A DNA stretch of 64,000 bases, from NCBI RefSeq assembly GCF_014197035.1, contig NZ_JACIEU010000006.1, forward strand, positions 124,001-188,000. Direction: 5' to 3'. Positions 29,617 to 39,443 of this stretch are shown here, in pieces. The first letter of the stretch is position 1, and every line of letters starts with the position of its first letter. The notes beneath the pieces were generated by a model. It was not told the origin of the DNA. It saw only the letters and a list, made by a program, of their open reading frames with translations, and ran no database searches. Origin of the DNA: Sphingobium scionense (lineage in GTDB: Bacteria > Pseudomonadota > Alphaproteobacteria > Sphingomonadales > Sphingomonadaceae). A program made the position numbers and the translations under genes.

Positions 29617-30162
29617 ATGAACGAGTCCTTCGGCATCCGCATCGCCTCCGATCCCCCGGCCCGGCTCTGGGGTGGCTTCGGCGACCTCGAAATTCCCGCC
29701 GACATCGTGGAGGACGCGCCGGCCATCTATCTCGGCGGCGGCGAACTGCTCAACGCGCCCGACTTCGAGATACCGATCAACGGCCAGGCCGAGCGCATCG
29801 ATATCCGCCTGTCCGGTGTCAGCGCCGAGGTTCTCGCCATCGCGATCGGCGAAGCGGCATCCGTAAAGGGCGCCAAGGTCCATTTCGTCCGCTTCTATTT
29901 CGATGAGGACTGGCAGCTTGAAGAGGTCGAATATGACAATGTGTTCCGCGCCGACAAGCTGACCTTCAGCAGCGAGGAAACCGACGAAGGCCGGTCCCGC
30001 GTCCTTACCCTCTCGATCGCCACCGAGGACACGGATCGCAACCGGTCCCCGCAGGCATATTGGACCGATGCGGATCAGCGTCGCAAGTCGCCCACCGACG
30101 CGATCTTCAGCCATGTGGCCCAGATTTACCAGGGCGTGCTGCGCCGGTTCGGGCCGCGCTGA
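29617..30162 (+). CDS. Minor tail protein, 181 aa
   Basis: A 181-residue protein (MNESFGIRIASDPPARLWGG), beta-rich (FEIPINGQAERIDIRLSGVS). It lies between the tape measure and the NlpC-like gene, where distal tail proteins are encoded, and overlaps the next gene by one base (TGATG). Function inferred from position. Confidence 0.65.
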   Translation: MNESFGIRIASDPPARLWGGFGDLEIPADIVEDAPAIYLGGGELLNAPDFEIPINGQAERIDIRLSGVSAEVLAIAIGEAASVKGAKVHFVRFYFDEDWQLEEVEYDNVFRADKLTFSSEETDEGRSRVLTLSIATEDTDRNRSPQAYWTDADQRRKSPTDAIFSHVAQIYQGVLRRFGPR

Positions 30163-30551
30163 TGGAGCTTGGCGAATATCTCCGGGTCAAGCGGCCGGCA
30201 TGGGACTGGCAGACGCACGACTGCTCCCGATGGCTCGACCGATGGCTGGTGCTTCGTGGCCACGCCAGCGCCATGGAGGCGACCGGCATCGTCTATGACA
30301 GCGAGCGCAGCGCCATTCGCACCATCGTGCTTGGGCGCGGGCTTCTGCCGCTCTGGCAACGAGGCATGGAGGCGATCGGCCTGCCTGTGGTCGATGAGCC
30401 GCAGGTGGGCGACGCGGCAATCCTCAACGCGCCGACCGACGACGGCCACAACCGGACGACCGGAATCTGGACCGGTCAGCGCTGGGCCAGCGTCCATCGC
30501 CATGGCCTCATCTGCGCGCCGGGCGATCCTTTGATGATCTGGAGGGTCTGA
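30162..30551 (+). CDS. NlpC/P60-like tail protein (DUF6950 type)
   Basis: A 129-residue protein with WDWQTHDCSRWLDRWLVLRG at the start, the D-C-(S)-RW motif of cysteine peptidase-like tail proteins, and a later histidine-bearing segment (ASVHRHGLI). Such proteins sit just upstream of the tail tip gene (lambda K-like) and may cleave peptidoglycan at DNA entry. Catalytic C and H are present; I cannot confirm the third residue. Confidence 0.72.
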   Translation: MELGEYLRVKRPAWDWQTHDCSRWLDRWLVLRGHASAMEATGIVYDSERSAIRTIVLGRGLLPLWQRGMEAIGLPVVDEPQVGDAAILNAPTDDGHNRTTGIWTGQRWASVHRHGLICAPGDPLMIWRV

Positions 30552-32863
30552 TGGGCGGTGTCGTTAGGGCGATCGTATCGCCGCTCAGCATTATCGACAG
30601 GGATCTGGGCCGGCTATCGCTCCAGATCGTGGCCATCGGCGCCGCTTTCATCCCCGGTGGACAGCCCATCGCTGCCGCAGCCGCGCTGGCGCTGGCGGTC
30701 CTCTACAAACCGAAGGGGCCAAAGCCCGAGCAGCAGGAACGGTCGATCAAGACGCCCATGCCGGCGCGCGTGTCAGCTTATGGGCGGGTCCGCCTCTTCG
30801 GCGCCTATATCCTCTACGTCACGAACGACGACGGCTATGCGGTCGATGTCTGGGCTTTCCATGACGGCCAGCTCGACTTCATCGAGCGCATCTATCTCGG
30901 TGACAAGCAGGTCAAGCTGAACGGCGGTGGCTTCGTCATTGCCCAGAACGACGGCGAGTTCGGCGACGGCGACACCATCCAGATCGGGACGCGGCTCGGG
31001 CTGACCACCGAAACCGCGTTCGCCGAGGTTATCGCCCGCCTGGCCGGCATCTGGACGCCAAACCATCGTGGCGACGGCGTGGCGACCGGCTGCATGATCT
31101 CCAAGCCGGTGAAAGCCAAGAACTACAACGATGTCTATCCGACCGGCGGGCCAGATGCGAATGCCATGTCGATCGTTGCGCGTGCCCAGTTGGTCTTCGA
31201 CTGGCGCGACCCAACACAGGACATCAATGATCCAACGACTTGGAAATGGTCGGACAACAACGCCCTCTGCATCGCTCACTATTACCTCGTCCGCAACAAC
31301 AAGGATTGGGACACCCATTTCGCGCCGACCCTCGCCTACTGGACCGCCTTCGCCGATGACTGCGATGCCCCGATGGAGGTCTATCACGGCGCTGGCGTCT
31401 TCGTGGACGATGTGGATTCCGGCGACACCAGCATTGAGCTGACCAGCGTTGAGGGCCTGACGCCCGGCAAGACCGTCACGCTCGCGGCCTATGGCATCGA
31501 CAAGGTGGTGGATAGCGTCAGCGGCAATATCGTCACACTGACCTCTTCGCTTGGCGACGATTACAAGGCCGGCACGGTGCTGCGCTGGATCGGCGGCGGG
31601 ACTGAGCCACGCTATTGCGTCGCTCTGGCCCACAAGCACACCGATGCGCACAAGGTGACGCTCGGCAACCTGCTTGCGGGCTGCGACGGCATGGTGACGA
31701 CGCGCGCGGATGGCGCTTTGGTCCCATGGTCCGGTCGCTATGTCGAACCTGATCCTGATGACCTGATCGGCCCCGGCGAGATCGTCACGTGGTCGATGGA
31801 CGACGGGATCGTTGACGAGGACCAGGCCAATGTCGTCGCGCTGACCTATCTGTCCTCCGACCATGATTTCACCAGCGTCCCGACGAGTGACTGGCGCGAC
31901 GAGGGCAGCATCGCCGAGGTGGGCGAGAAGCCGACCACGCTGGACAACGCAGTGCCCAGCCATGCGCAGGCAGCCCGTTTGGCAAAGCGCCTGCTCGACA
32001 AGACCATGGCGCCATATCGCGGCACGATCGCGACCAACCCCAAGGGGCGCAAGATCAGGGGTAAGCGCTTCATCCCTCTCCATATCGAAGAGGCCGGGAC
32101 CGTCTTCTATTCCGGCCCGGCGGAAATCGTGCGCATCAAGCGGACGCAGACCGGCGTCCAGTTCGATTGGGTGCGCGCCAACCCGAATGTCGACGCCTGG
32201 AACGCCGCAACCGAGGAAGGCGAACCAGCCCCTGTCGGCGCGCGGCCGGCGGTTGTGCCCCTGCCTACTCCGACGATCACGGATGCCGAAGCTGAGCTGG
32301 GTGAAGGCGGCGCCAATGCGAGGGTGCGGATCACCGTCGACGGCTTCGACCGCGATGACGTGACTTGGTATGCGCGCTGGCGGATCACCACCGACACAAC
32401 ATGGGTCCCACAAGAATATACCGACATCGATCCCGGCCCGGCGGCGGTACTGCTGACCAATCTCGTCCCCACTGATGTCAGCATTGATGTCGCCGTGTCC
32501 TATGGCGTTGGCGATGGCCGGCGCTCGGAATGGTCGGCCATTGAATCGGTCAGCACCTCAACCGCAGCCCTCGCACCATCGCCGCCGGCGTCTGTTTCCG
32601 GCACTGGCGGAACCGGCCAAGCGACGATCCAATGGACAAACTCCAGCTCGGCGAACCTGTCCTATAGTCGGGTCTATCGCAACAGCACGAACACCATCGT
32701 CGGCGCGGCTCTTGCGAGCGGGGATCTACCGTCAGCGCCTGGCGCCACACAAAGCTATGTCGATACGATCGCTGCCGGGACATATTATTATTTCGTTCGC
32801 GCGTTTAGCGCATCGGGCGCACAATCTGGGGCAGTCGGGACAAGCGCGGTGACGGTCGCTTAA
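30551..32863 (+). CDS. Tail tip/attachment protein (lambda J-like position)
   Basis: A 770-residue protein. An N-terminal hydrophobic segment (LSLQIVAIGAAFIPGG, AAALALAVLYKPKG) is followed by the conserved tip part (ARVSAYGRVRLFGAYILYVT, NDDGYAVDVWAFHDGQLDFI) and C-terminal fibronectin-like repeats (ASVSGTGGTGQATIQWTNSS). It forms the central hub/tip that contacts the cell. Confidence 0.83.
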   Translation: MGGVVRAIVSPLSIIDRDLGRLSLQIVAIGAAFIPGGQPIAAAAALALAVLYKPKGPKPEQQERSIKTPMPARVSAYGRVRLFGAYILYVTNDDGYAVDVWAFHDGQLDFIERIYLGDKQVKLNGGGFVIAQNDGEFGDGDTIQIGTRLGLTTETAFAEVIARLAGIWTPNHRGDGVATGCMISKPVKAKNYNDVYPTGGPDANAMSIVARAQLVFDWRDPTQDINDPTTWKWSDNNALCIAHYYLVRNNKDWDTHFAPTLAYWTAFADDCDAPMEVYHGAGVFVDDVDSGDTSIELTSVEGLTPGKTVTLAAYGIDKVVDSVSGNIVTLTSSLGDDYKAGTVLRWIGGGTEPRYCVALAHKHTDAHKVTLGNLLAGCDGMVTTRADGALVPWSGRYVEPDPDDLIGPGEIVTWSMDDGIVDEDQANVVALTYLSSDHDFTSVPTSDWRDEGSIAEVGEKPTTLDNAVPSHAQAARLAKRLLDKTMAPYRGTIATNPKGRKIRGKRFIPLHIEEAGTVFYSGPAEIVRIKRTQTGVQFDWVRANPNVDAWNAATEEGEPAPVGARPAVVPLPTPTITDAEAELGEGGANARVRITVDGFDRDDVTWYARWRITTDTTWVPQEYTDIDPGPAAVLLTNLVPTDVSIDVAVSYGVGDGRRSEWSAIESVSTSTAALAPSPPASVSGTGGTGQATIQWTNSSSANLSYSRVYRNSTNTIVGAALASGDLPSAPGATQSYVDTIAAGTYYYFVRAFSASGAQSGAVGTSAVTVA

Positions 32864-32869
32864 CTGTCC

Positions 32870-32878
32870 CGTCCGTAG
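32870..32878 (+). repeat. CGTCCGTAG motif, copy 4
   Basis: Fourth exact copy, six bases after the tip gene stop and 15 bases before the next start. Confidence 0.6.
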
Positions 32879-32893
32879 CTTGGCACCCTGGCT

Positions 32894-33586
32894 ATGGCCA
32901 CGCTTGCGCGCATGCTCGCGACCTTCCCGACGTGCCAGTTCAGCTTCGCCTCGCGCGAGATGATGGTCCGCGCCAACGTCATTTCGGGCGGGATAGCGAT
33001 CAACGGCGACGAAAGCGTGATTGCCACGGATGGAGGCGGCCGGTGGGTCGCTGATTATCAGAACGCGCCGCTCAACCGTCGTGAGAAGGTTTTGTCATGG
33101 CGCGCGCTTCGGGCGCTTCTCAACGGCGGAACGCGCGCGATCATATTCCCGATCTGCGACGCCCGCCACCAGCCCGTAGCGTCTCGCCAGCATGTCCCTC
33201 ACAGCGATGGTTCGCCGTTCAGCGATAGCAGCCTCTACAGCGGTGGGGATTGCGAGGTCAGGGCCGCCGCGAACGCACCTCTGCGCGCCACGTCGATGAC
33301 CATGGATATCGTGACGCTCGGCAAGCCCCTCATCGCCGGAGAGCGGTTCAGCATCAACCATCCGACCTGGCGCGACCGCCTCTATGAGATCGCGACAATC
33401 GATGGCGACGACATCACCTTCCGCCCACCGCTGCGCGAAGCCGTCACGGCTGGGACAGAACTCAACTTCTCCGACCCTCGCTGCGTGATGCGGCTGTCCG
33501 GTGACATGTCGGCGCCGCTCAGCGGCCCGCGCTTCGCCACCGGCTCCCTCATGCTGGTGGAAGACATGACCGGGAGCTATGAATGA
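32894..33586 (+). CDS. Tail protein, 230 aa
   Basis: A 230-residue protein (MATLARMLATFPTCQFSFAS) rich in strands (FRPPLREAVTAGTELNFSDP). Proteins of this type occur between tip and fibre genes. ATGA overlap with the fibre gene. Function inferred from place. Confidence 0.6.
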   Translation: MATLARMLATFPTCQFSFASREMMVRANVISGGIAINGDESVIATDGGGRWVADYQNAPLNRREKVLSWRALRALLNGGTRAIIFPICDARHQPVASRQHVPHSDGSPFSDSSLYSGGDCEVRAAANAPLRATSMTMDIVTLGKPLIAGERFSINHPTWRDRLYEIATIDGDDITFRPPLREAVTAGTELNFSDPRCVMRLSGDMSAPLSGPRFATGSLMLVEDMTGSYE

Positions 33587-36500
33587 GCCAGGCCATTGAT
33601 GACCTGAAAGTTGCCTGGCGCGATTTCGTCACCGCCGGGATTCCAGCGTCGGGCGAGAACGAGCCTGACAAGGGGCAAATCCGCGCCGGCCTGGACAAGC
33701 TGGACACGCTTCTCGCGACGATCGGCTCTGGCCTGCTGCGCTATGGCGACGTCCCCGCGATGGACGCCGACACGTCGCAGGACGATGGTGCGCTGGCCTA
33801 TGTCTACCTGAACAACGGCAGTGCCGCGGACCCCGCGAACGGCTTCTATGAGTGGACCGGCAGCGCGTGGATCGCCGCCCCGTGGTATCTCTCGGGCACT
33901 GGCATCGAAGATATTCTCACGCTGGCCGCCCTCTCCACCGGCAACCTCCTCCCCGACGTAAAGGGCCTGAACGTCGACAGCCCGACGCCGATCGCGGGTG
34001 TGACGGTGACGACGGACAGCGACGATGCGAAGATCGGCTTCACGATCGCATCGGGCCAGACGGGCGCAGGGGCAGTGCTTATCGCCTATCCTCTGCACGA
34101 CACCCGCACGATTGCCAGCCTCGCAGGCAAGACGATCCGCATCCTCGCGACCTATGCGGCGTCGGCCAACTTCCTCGCCACTAAGGGCCTCGCTGCCGAG
34201 TTTGTCGATATCGGCCACTTCGCCGGCACCGCGGGCGGCAGCCTCGTCTACGAGGGCCAGGTCGGCAACCTGCTCACCCGACTGGTCGAATACACGGTCT
34301 TGGGCACCGAGGATCACCTCGGGATCATCGCCCTTGTCCCGCCAGCGGCTCCGGCAGGCGCGGCAAGCCTGACGCTCAATTCGGTGTCCTATAGCGTGGT
34401 GGGCGACAATGCCGCGACGCTTGACCTCGCGATGGCGCAGAAGTCGGCAGAACGCTTCGGCCTCTCGCTGGCTGGAGAATTTCAGAACGGCGTCGGGCAG
34501 AAAGGCCTCGGCCCGGTCGATAGCACGGTCGTGGTCCTGCGCGATGCGACCAAGGGCTATGCCAACGGCCTGCGCATCCTCGCGGGCAACACTGGCGCCG
34601 GCAACAGCATGTCGGTCTTTACGCTGGTGGCGCCTGAGGACTTCGTTCTGGTGCGCGGCGCACGGGTCCGCCTGACCGTCGTTCTCAAGACCAGCACCGT
34701 CTTTGACCGCAAGCTGGACATTCTGGCGTCGGGTCATGTCCGCGCAACCGGTGGTGGGCCTCTCAACGAATATCGCGCCCTGACCCAGCACATCCGACCG
34801 GGCCGTCTCGTCGCGGTGATCGAAGGCATTTTCGACCCCGGCACCGAGCAGATCACGATCACCGTCAACAACATCAGCACGGCCAATGCTGCGGCGGATC
34901 AGGACTGGCAGTTCGATGATGTCCGGTTGGAGATCATTTCCACGGCTGAAGGATCGCTGACCGGGGCGCAGGCGACGATGGCGCTGCAGCGCAATTTCTG
35001 GGCGCGGCGGCAGGAACGTCCGGTTGGCCAGCAGGTCAGCGTCGCGCTGAGCGGTGGCGACTTCACGAACCTCTACAGCGCCTTTGCCAATGTGGTTGCC
35101 TATCAGGATGTCCTGCTGTCCGGCACGATCACGGCGACGACTTCGACCATTTCAACCCGGCCGTTCTTCCCGCCGTTCGAGAACGCCATTGTTATCGGCG
35201 TGGGAGCGACAAGGCCGCGCATTCTGCTGCAACAGCCGGTTGGCACTTCGCTGCCCGATGTGGAAGGCAATAGCGCGTCCGACTTCCATTTCAGCGGCTA
35301 TTTCACCAATGGCAATGTCGGCGGCTTTGGTATGCGATATGCCATCCACACCGACGACGGATCGAACGGCTATAAAAATCAAAAAATGGTCTGGGAAGAC
35401 TATGTTTTCCAGCATGACGGGAACGATCACATAGCCAGCGCATGGCGCAATACCGCCGCCCTTGGTTATGGTCTTTCCGATGGGAGCCATAAAATCTTTA
35501 ATGGCGTTAATTTCATCGCTTGGAATTACGATGCTGCCATCGGTCACGGTGACCCTCTCGCCAAAAAACCCGGCCGTATCGAATTCATTAATGCCGCTTT
35601 CTGCGCGCGACCGAAGTTCACTGATCCCGGTGCAAGTGTCGGTGGCCTTCGTCATATGGTTACGTCTGCGCTTGTTCGGGACCGCCTCGATATTACCGGC
35701 GCAAACCTGAACGGTGCGCTCATTGTCGGTAGTTCCCCATGGAACGAAACCGATCCGCTTAAAATTCCCGCGTTCAAGATCAACCTTAGCGTTGTTGGCC
35801 ACGCAAATGCCCCGTTCTCGTTTGTTTTGGATGATGACGGCTCAAGAGCCTTGCGTATCACCAGCGCCACGAAAGGCCCCGGCTCGTCTGTTGTCGTGAA
35901 TAATACAGCAGCGGCCGTTAATAAATTGCTTGGTCCGGTTGACAAACGAGCAACCCGCGCGGGTGCAACAAACGTTGCCGCATCGGTTACGGGTTACTAT
36001 GATATTGCTACTCGTAATGTTGGCCCGAATAACGACCAAGCTGTAACGCAGATAAGCGCACGGCTTACTGTTACTGATCCTTTCACCGTCACAATTGACG
36101 GCGGATCGCCTGTAACGTTTACGTTTGATGCGGGTATGAACAGCGCCCAATGGCTGACGGCCGCGCAGACCGCGCTTGGCTCCACTGCCACGATTGAACT
36201 TGTTAACTTGAATAACAATTATCGGCCGGAATTTCCGACCGAAGAAGAACGGGTTTGTAACCTGTCGTCCGTTATTATCCCACAAAAAGCAGCGGTTCGT
36301 TGGGCGGATGCCGGGCGCCCCTACGTTCAGGTGATGACCCCGGCGGATGATGCGTCAACCTTCGCAGGCTTCTGCTATGCTGACGAAATCCTGCCTAACG
36401 GTTGGGGCCGGGTAAAGTCTTCCGGGCAGATTAATCTGTCAATGGATGCTATCCGTTCGGATAGTGGCACGATTTATTCGGGTGATACTTTTGTTGTCTC

Positions 36501-38433
36501 GACAACTGACGGTAAGATTGCAGTCGGTAACGGTGCGGTCATTGCGGTTGCCGTGAATAGCCGTGATATCCGGTTTGAGGCCGGAACGGTTGAAGCGTTT
36601 CGCCTGGACAACTTGACGGCCGATCAGGTTGCGGATGGCGAAACCAAGGTCAGCATGACGGCAGAGGAGCGTGTAAGACTGCAAGAACTGAGCGTTATTT
36701 TTCGCAGCATTGACGGTGTTGATGGGATCGTATTCACGGACTCGGCCAGCAATGAGGTTGGCTTCATTCCATTCGACGCCACTCGCTCAACACAATTTCC
36801 GTTTCTCACCGCAGCCGCTGATCGAGCAACTGTCGGTCCTTTTACGGCCTTCGCTTCTGCCGGTGGCGCGGGCCTGTCCATTGTTGATGCGCACAGGATG
36901 GAGGTAGCATTCATCCCGTTCGATGATCTTGAACTTCGCCTGCCGTATACCAGCATTAAAAAGGACGCATTCACGGTGGGTCCGTTGACGGTTAGCCTGA
37001 TTGAAGGCATCGACGGCATCGTTTTCACCGACAAGCATCGTTTTGGTATCCTCCCACCGGGGGCGAGCAACGAAGGCGACTCCCTCGACAAGGCCGCCGT
37101 TCTCAAGCAATCGCGGCCTGCAAATTCGGTAGTCACCCAAGGCCACTCAAAGACGCAGCAGAATAGCTGGAGCAGCCCGACAAACCCGAGCAACCCGAAC
37201 GGGGGCACCGCCCGGAAAGCCGACCTCGGATGGCTGGCGTGGGCGGACTATTATCTGCGCGGTTCGATCAACTGGATTTGGAACGCCGGTGTAGGCGGCG
37301 AGAACGATGCTCAAATCATCGCACGCATGGCTAACGATGTCGTCGCGAAAGACCCGGCATGGTGTTTCATGATGGGTGGCACCTGCAACTCCATCAATGT
37401 TGGCCGCACCGCAGCCGAGATCATCGCTACCCAGATCGGCACGGAAACGCAGGACAGTTCCAATTCAATTCTTGGCATTCTGCAGGATGCCGGTATCCGA
37501 ACGCTGTGGCTGACCGATCCGACATGGCATGATGGCCATGCGGACCTCACACCGGCGAATATTGCTACGCTGAACCGCGTCAACCGGGCCATGCTGCGCG
37601 CCCCCGGCTACAAAAGCGGGCTGATGGCCGTAGATGCTGCCGGTCTGTTTGTGGACCCGCTATCGGCCACGGGATCAGCAAAGCAATATTGGCTTCAAGA
37701 CGATGACAATATCCACCCCTCTCCCTTTGGTGCGCGACATGCCGGATATTTAATGGCGCAGCGCCTGCTTGCGGCGGGCTTCCCGCTCATGGATATTCTG
37801 GTTGCATCGGCGGCCGACACCTACGACAATTCGGCCGCAAGCCGTCAGCTTCTCGACAATCCGTTGATGATTGCCACAGGTGATCCGCTACCGTCTGGTG
37901 GGATAGTTAGCGGCCGTCTGCCAGACGACTGGATCATAGAAACAACCGGGGCCTGGGCGGACGGAAGTATCACCTCGGCCTTGGTGCCACGGCTGGACGG
38001 GTACGGCTACGACTGGGTCGTCAGCGCGCTGAACGCACCCGCCGATGGCTCCAGATTTACGCTGATAGGGCAGGACATTCGCAGCCGCGTCACAACCGGC
38101 GATGTGCTGGAAGCGGCGGCGCAAGTCGATATCACGGGCATGTCGATGGTCAAGGGCCATGAGCTGGTATGCGCCTTGAGTGATGGGTCCGTGTTCCCCG
38201 CGATTTCCACGCTGGAGCGCGACGCGACCGTCAATAGCGGCGCGGGTTGGGGATATCAGTTCTACGATCAGGCCGACCTGGTCGGGGGCGTGATGAAAAC
38301 CGGCAAGGCCAGCGTGCCAAGCAATTCAATGACGGACAGTTCTGGCAGCCTTCGCTTCCGCACAACCTTCGGCGGCGCGGGCGGTGCCGCCACCGTCAAA
38401 ATGTCCCGCGCCCAGCTTCTGAAAAACTCCTGA
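33583..38433 (+). CDS. Tail fibre/receptor-binding protein with an SGNH hydrolase domain
   Basis: A 1616-residue protein, the largest in the prophage. Residues 1 to about 500 are a virion-attachment and beta-rich region. About 500-1180 is a more AT-rich beta-helix-like section with repeated units ending in DGIVFTD or FIPFD. About 1180-1400 is an SGNH/GDSL hydrolase: nucleophile S1189 in TQGHSK, glycine block in GVGGEND, N1269 in GGTCNSIN, and D1375/H1378 in DDNIHPSPFG. The last 200 residues are a carbohydrate-binding-like beta domain. Such fibre hydrolases remove acetyl groups from surface polysaccharides. Substrate unknown. Confidence 0.82.
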   Translation: MSQAIDDLKVAWRDFVTAGIPASGENEPDKGQIRAGLDKLDTLLATIGSGLLRYGDVPAMDADTSQDDGALAYVYLNNGSAADPANGFYEWTGSAWIAAPWYLSGTGIEDILTLAALSTGNLLPDVKGLNVDSPTPIAGVTVTTDSDDAKIGFTIASGQTGAGAVLIAYPLHDTRTIASLAGKTIRILATYAASANFLATKGLAAEFVDIGHFAGTAGGSLVYEGQVGNLLTRLVEYTVLGTEDHLGIIALVPPAAPAGAASLTLNSVSYSVVGDNAATLDLAMAQKSAERFGLSLAGEFQNGVGQKGLGPVDSTVVVLRDATKGYANGLRILAGNTGAGNSMSVFTLVAPEDFVLVRGARVRLTVVLKTSTVFDRKLDILASGHVRATGGGPLNEYRALTQHIRPGRLVAVIEGIFDPGTEQITITVNNISTANAAADQDWQFDDVRLEIISTAEGSLTGAQATMALQRNFWARRQERPVGQQVSVALSGGDFTNLYSAFANVVAYQDVLLSGTITATTSTISTRPFFPPFENAIVIGVGATRPRILLQQPVGTSLPDVEGNSASDFHFSGYFTNGNVGGFGMRYAIHTDDGSNGYKNQKMVWEDYVFQHDGNDHIASAWRNTAALGYGLSDGSHKIFNGVNFIAWNYDAAIGHGDPLAKKPGRIEFINAAFCARPKFTDPGASVGGLRHMVTSALVRDRLDITGANLNGALIVGSSPWNETDPLKIPAFKINLSVVGHANAPFSFVLDDDGSRALRITSATKGPGSSVVVNNTAAAVNKLLGPVDKRATRAGATNVAASVTGYYDIATRNVGPNNDQAVTQISARLTVTDPFTVTIDGGSPVTFTFDAGMNSAQWLTAAQTALGSTATIELVNLNNNYRPEFPTEEERVCNLSSVIIPQKAAVRWADAGRPYVQVMTPADDASTFAGFCYADEILPNGWGRVKSSGQINLSMDAIRSDSGTIYSGDTFVVSTTDGKIAVGNGAVIAVAVNSRDIRFEAGTVEAFRLDNLTADQVADGETKVSMTAEERVRLQELSVIFRSIDGVDGIVFTDSASNEVGFIPFDATRSTQFPFLTAAADRATVGPFTAFASAGGAGLSIVDAHRMEVAFIPFDDLELRLPYTSIKKDAFTVGPLTVSLIEGIDGIVFTDKHRFGILPPGASNEGDSLDKAAVLKQSRPANSVVTQGHSKTQQNSWSSPTNPSNPNGGTARKADLGWLAWADYYLRGSINWIWNAGVGGENDAQIIARMANDVVAKDPAWCFMMGGTCNSINVGRTAAEIIATQIGTETQDSSNSILGILQDAGIRTLWLTDPTWHDGHADLTPANIATLNRVNRAMLRAPGYKSGLMAVDAAGLFVDPLSATGSAKQYWLQDDDNIHPSPFGARHAGYLMAQRLLAAGFPLMDILVASAADTYDNSAASRQLLDNPLMIATGDPLPSGGIVSGRLPDDWIIETTGAWADGSITSALVPRLDGYGYDWVVSALNAPADGSRFTLIGQDIRSRVTTGDVLEAAAQVDITGMSMVKGHELVCALSDGSVFPAISTLERDATVNSGAGWGYQFYDQADLVGGVMKTGKASVPSNSMTDSSGSLRFRTTFGGAGGAATVKMSRAQLLKNS

Positions 38434-38448
38434 TCGAAAGGTATCGAT

Positions 38449-39240
38449 ATGACTGCTCTTAACATTCAGAATGCTGAGGCCATTTCAGCTCCTTCGGTTC
38501 GGACTGGCAAGGTTTATCCTCCGAAAGTAGATGGCCTGCGCGGGCTGTTTTTTCTCGGCGGTTCAATCAATGAGAGCATCGCTAACCGATCCCCGTGGCA
38601 AGGGGCGCAGCCTAATGCGATTGCGGTAGGTGCGCCTGCGGTTAACGCGTCGTATCTCACGCTGAAAAACATGACGAACTATTTGCAGACGCAGATCGCC
38701 GAAGTCGAAGAGATGACGCTAATCGCGTGGCACACAGCCGAATATCTCAACTTCAATGCTATCTCTAACACATGGACAACGCGGCAGGGCGGCACCGGGA
38801 ATTCATATGGTGTTTCGCTCGCAGTCGGTGGCGGTTCGAGCCCAGCGACCGGCAAGCAGAACCGAGCGATCGCAGGTTACAAAACAACGGAGGAGCAGAC
38901 CGCGGCTGGATCATCGCTGACGACCTCTCACACCGCAGTCATAAACGGCGGCGGCGCAGGCTCGTATATGACCCATGCAGCCCGATTCACCGCTACGGAA
39001 GTCTGTCATGACATCCTGACTAATGCATCTGGCAAGTCCACAGCGCTGTTCGGCTCGAATATTCGCGACAAGGCATCTGGGCTTCTGCGCATCGGCAGTT
39101 CGTCCGTTGGCGGGGCTGATGACGCCTTTAACATGTGTGGGGCGATCATTGCTGAGGGATTCTGGTCCGACGAAGACCTTTCAGACTGCTATGCGTGGCT
39201 ATCTGCGCTTGAACTCGATGTGCGCGGTATCTCCGTATGA
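38449..39240 (+). CDS. Fibre-associated protein, 263 aa
   Basis: A 263-residue protein (MTALNIQNAEAISAPSVRTG), Gly/Ser/Thr-rich and strand-rich (YGVSLAVGGGSSPATGKQNR), probably a concanavalin-like or beta-sandwich adhesin. The closing motif (EGFWSDEDLSDCYAWLSA) resembles the end of phage LamG-like proteins. It follows the fibre with a GAAAG-type site, so it may decorate or chaperone the fibre. Confidence 0.6.
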   Translation: MTALNIQNAEAISAPSVRTGKVYPPKVDGLRGLFFLGGSINESIANRSPWQGAQPNAIAVGAPAVNASYLTLKNMTNYLQTQIAEVEEMTLIAWHTAEYLNFNAISNTWTTRQGGTGNSYGVSLAVGGGSSPATGKQNRAIAGYKTTEEQTAAGSSLTTSHTAVINGGGAGSYMTHAARFTATEVCHDILTNASGKSTALFGSNIRDKASGLLRIGSSSVGGADDAFNMCGAIIAEGFWSDEDLSDCYAWLSALELDVRGISV

Positions 39241-39443
39241 TCGCTGATAAAACCAATCATGCGCAGCCCGTTGGCAATATCAATATCACAGCCGAGATGA
39301 TCAAGGCAGGCGCTATGGAGATGCGCAGATTTCAAATCGGTGAGCCGTTGGAGCGTGTCGCAGAAGCAGTTTATTTGGCGATGGTCATAGAGGCTAATGC
39401 ACACACAACAGGGAGCGGCGGCGGATGGCCTCTGAATATCTAG
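39237..39443 (+). CDS. Hypothetical protein, 68 aa
   Basis: A 68-residue helical protein (MIADKTNHAQPVGNINITAE) with an ITAEMIKAGAMEM...LVERVAEAVYLAMV-like pattern found in phage small proteins (here PLERVAEAVYLAMVIEAN). It overlaps both neighbours. Function unknown. Confidence 0.55.
   Translation: MIADKTNHAQPVGNINITAEMIKAGAMEMRRFQIGEPLERVAEAVYLAMVIEANAHTTGSGGGWPLNI

Noticed and set aside
30773-32413. A 546-codon minus-strand frame opposite the tail tip gene
   Set aside because: Arg/Gly/Asp-rich shadow of a clear tail protein; no family and no start signal.
32881-32896. TTGGCACCCTGGCT as a sigma-54 promoter
   Set aside because: The -12 element and spacing do not match TGGCAC-N5-TTGC.
33577-34791. 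A 404-codon minus frame opposite the start of the fibre gene
   Set aside because: Shadow of the fibre gene, with atypical composition and no ribosome-binding site.
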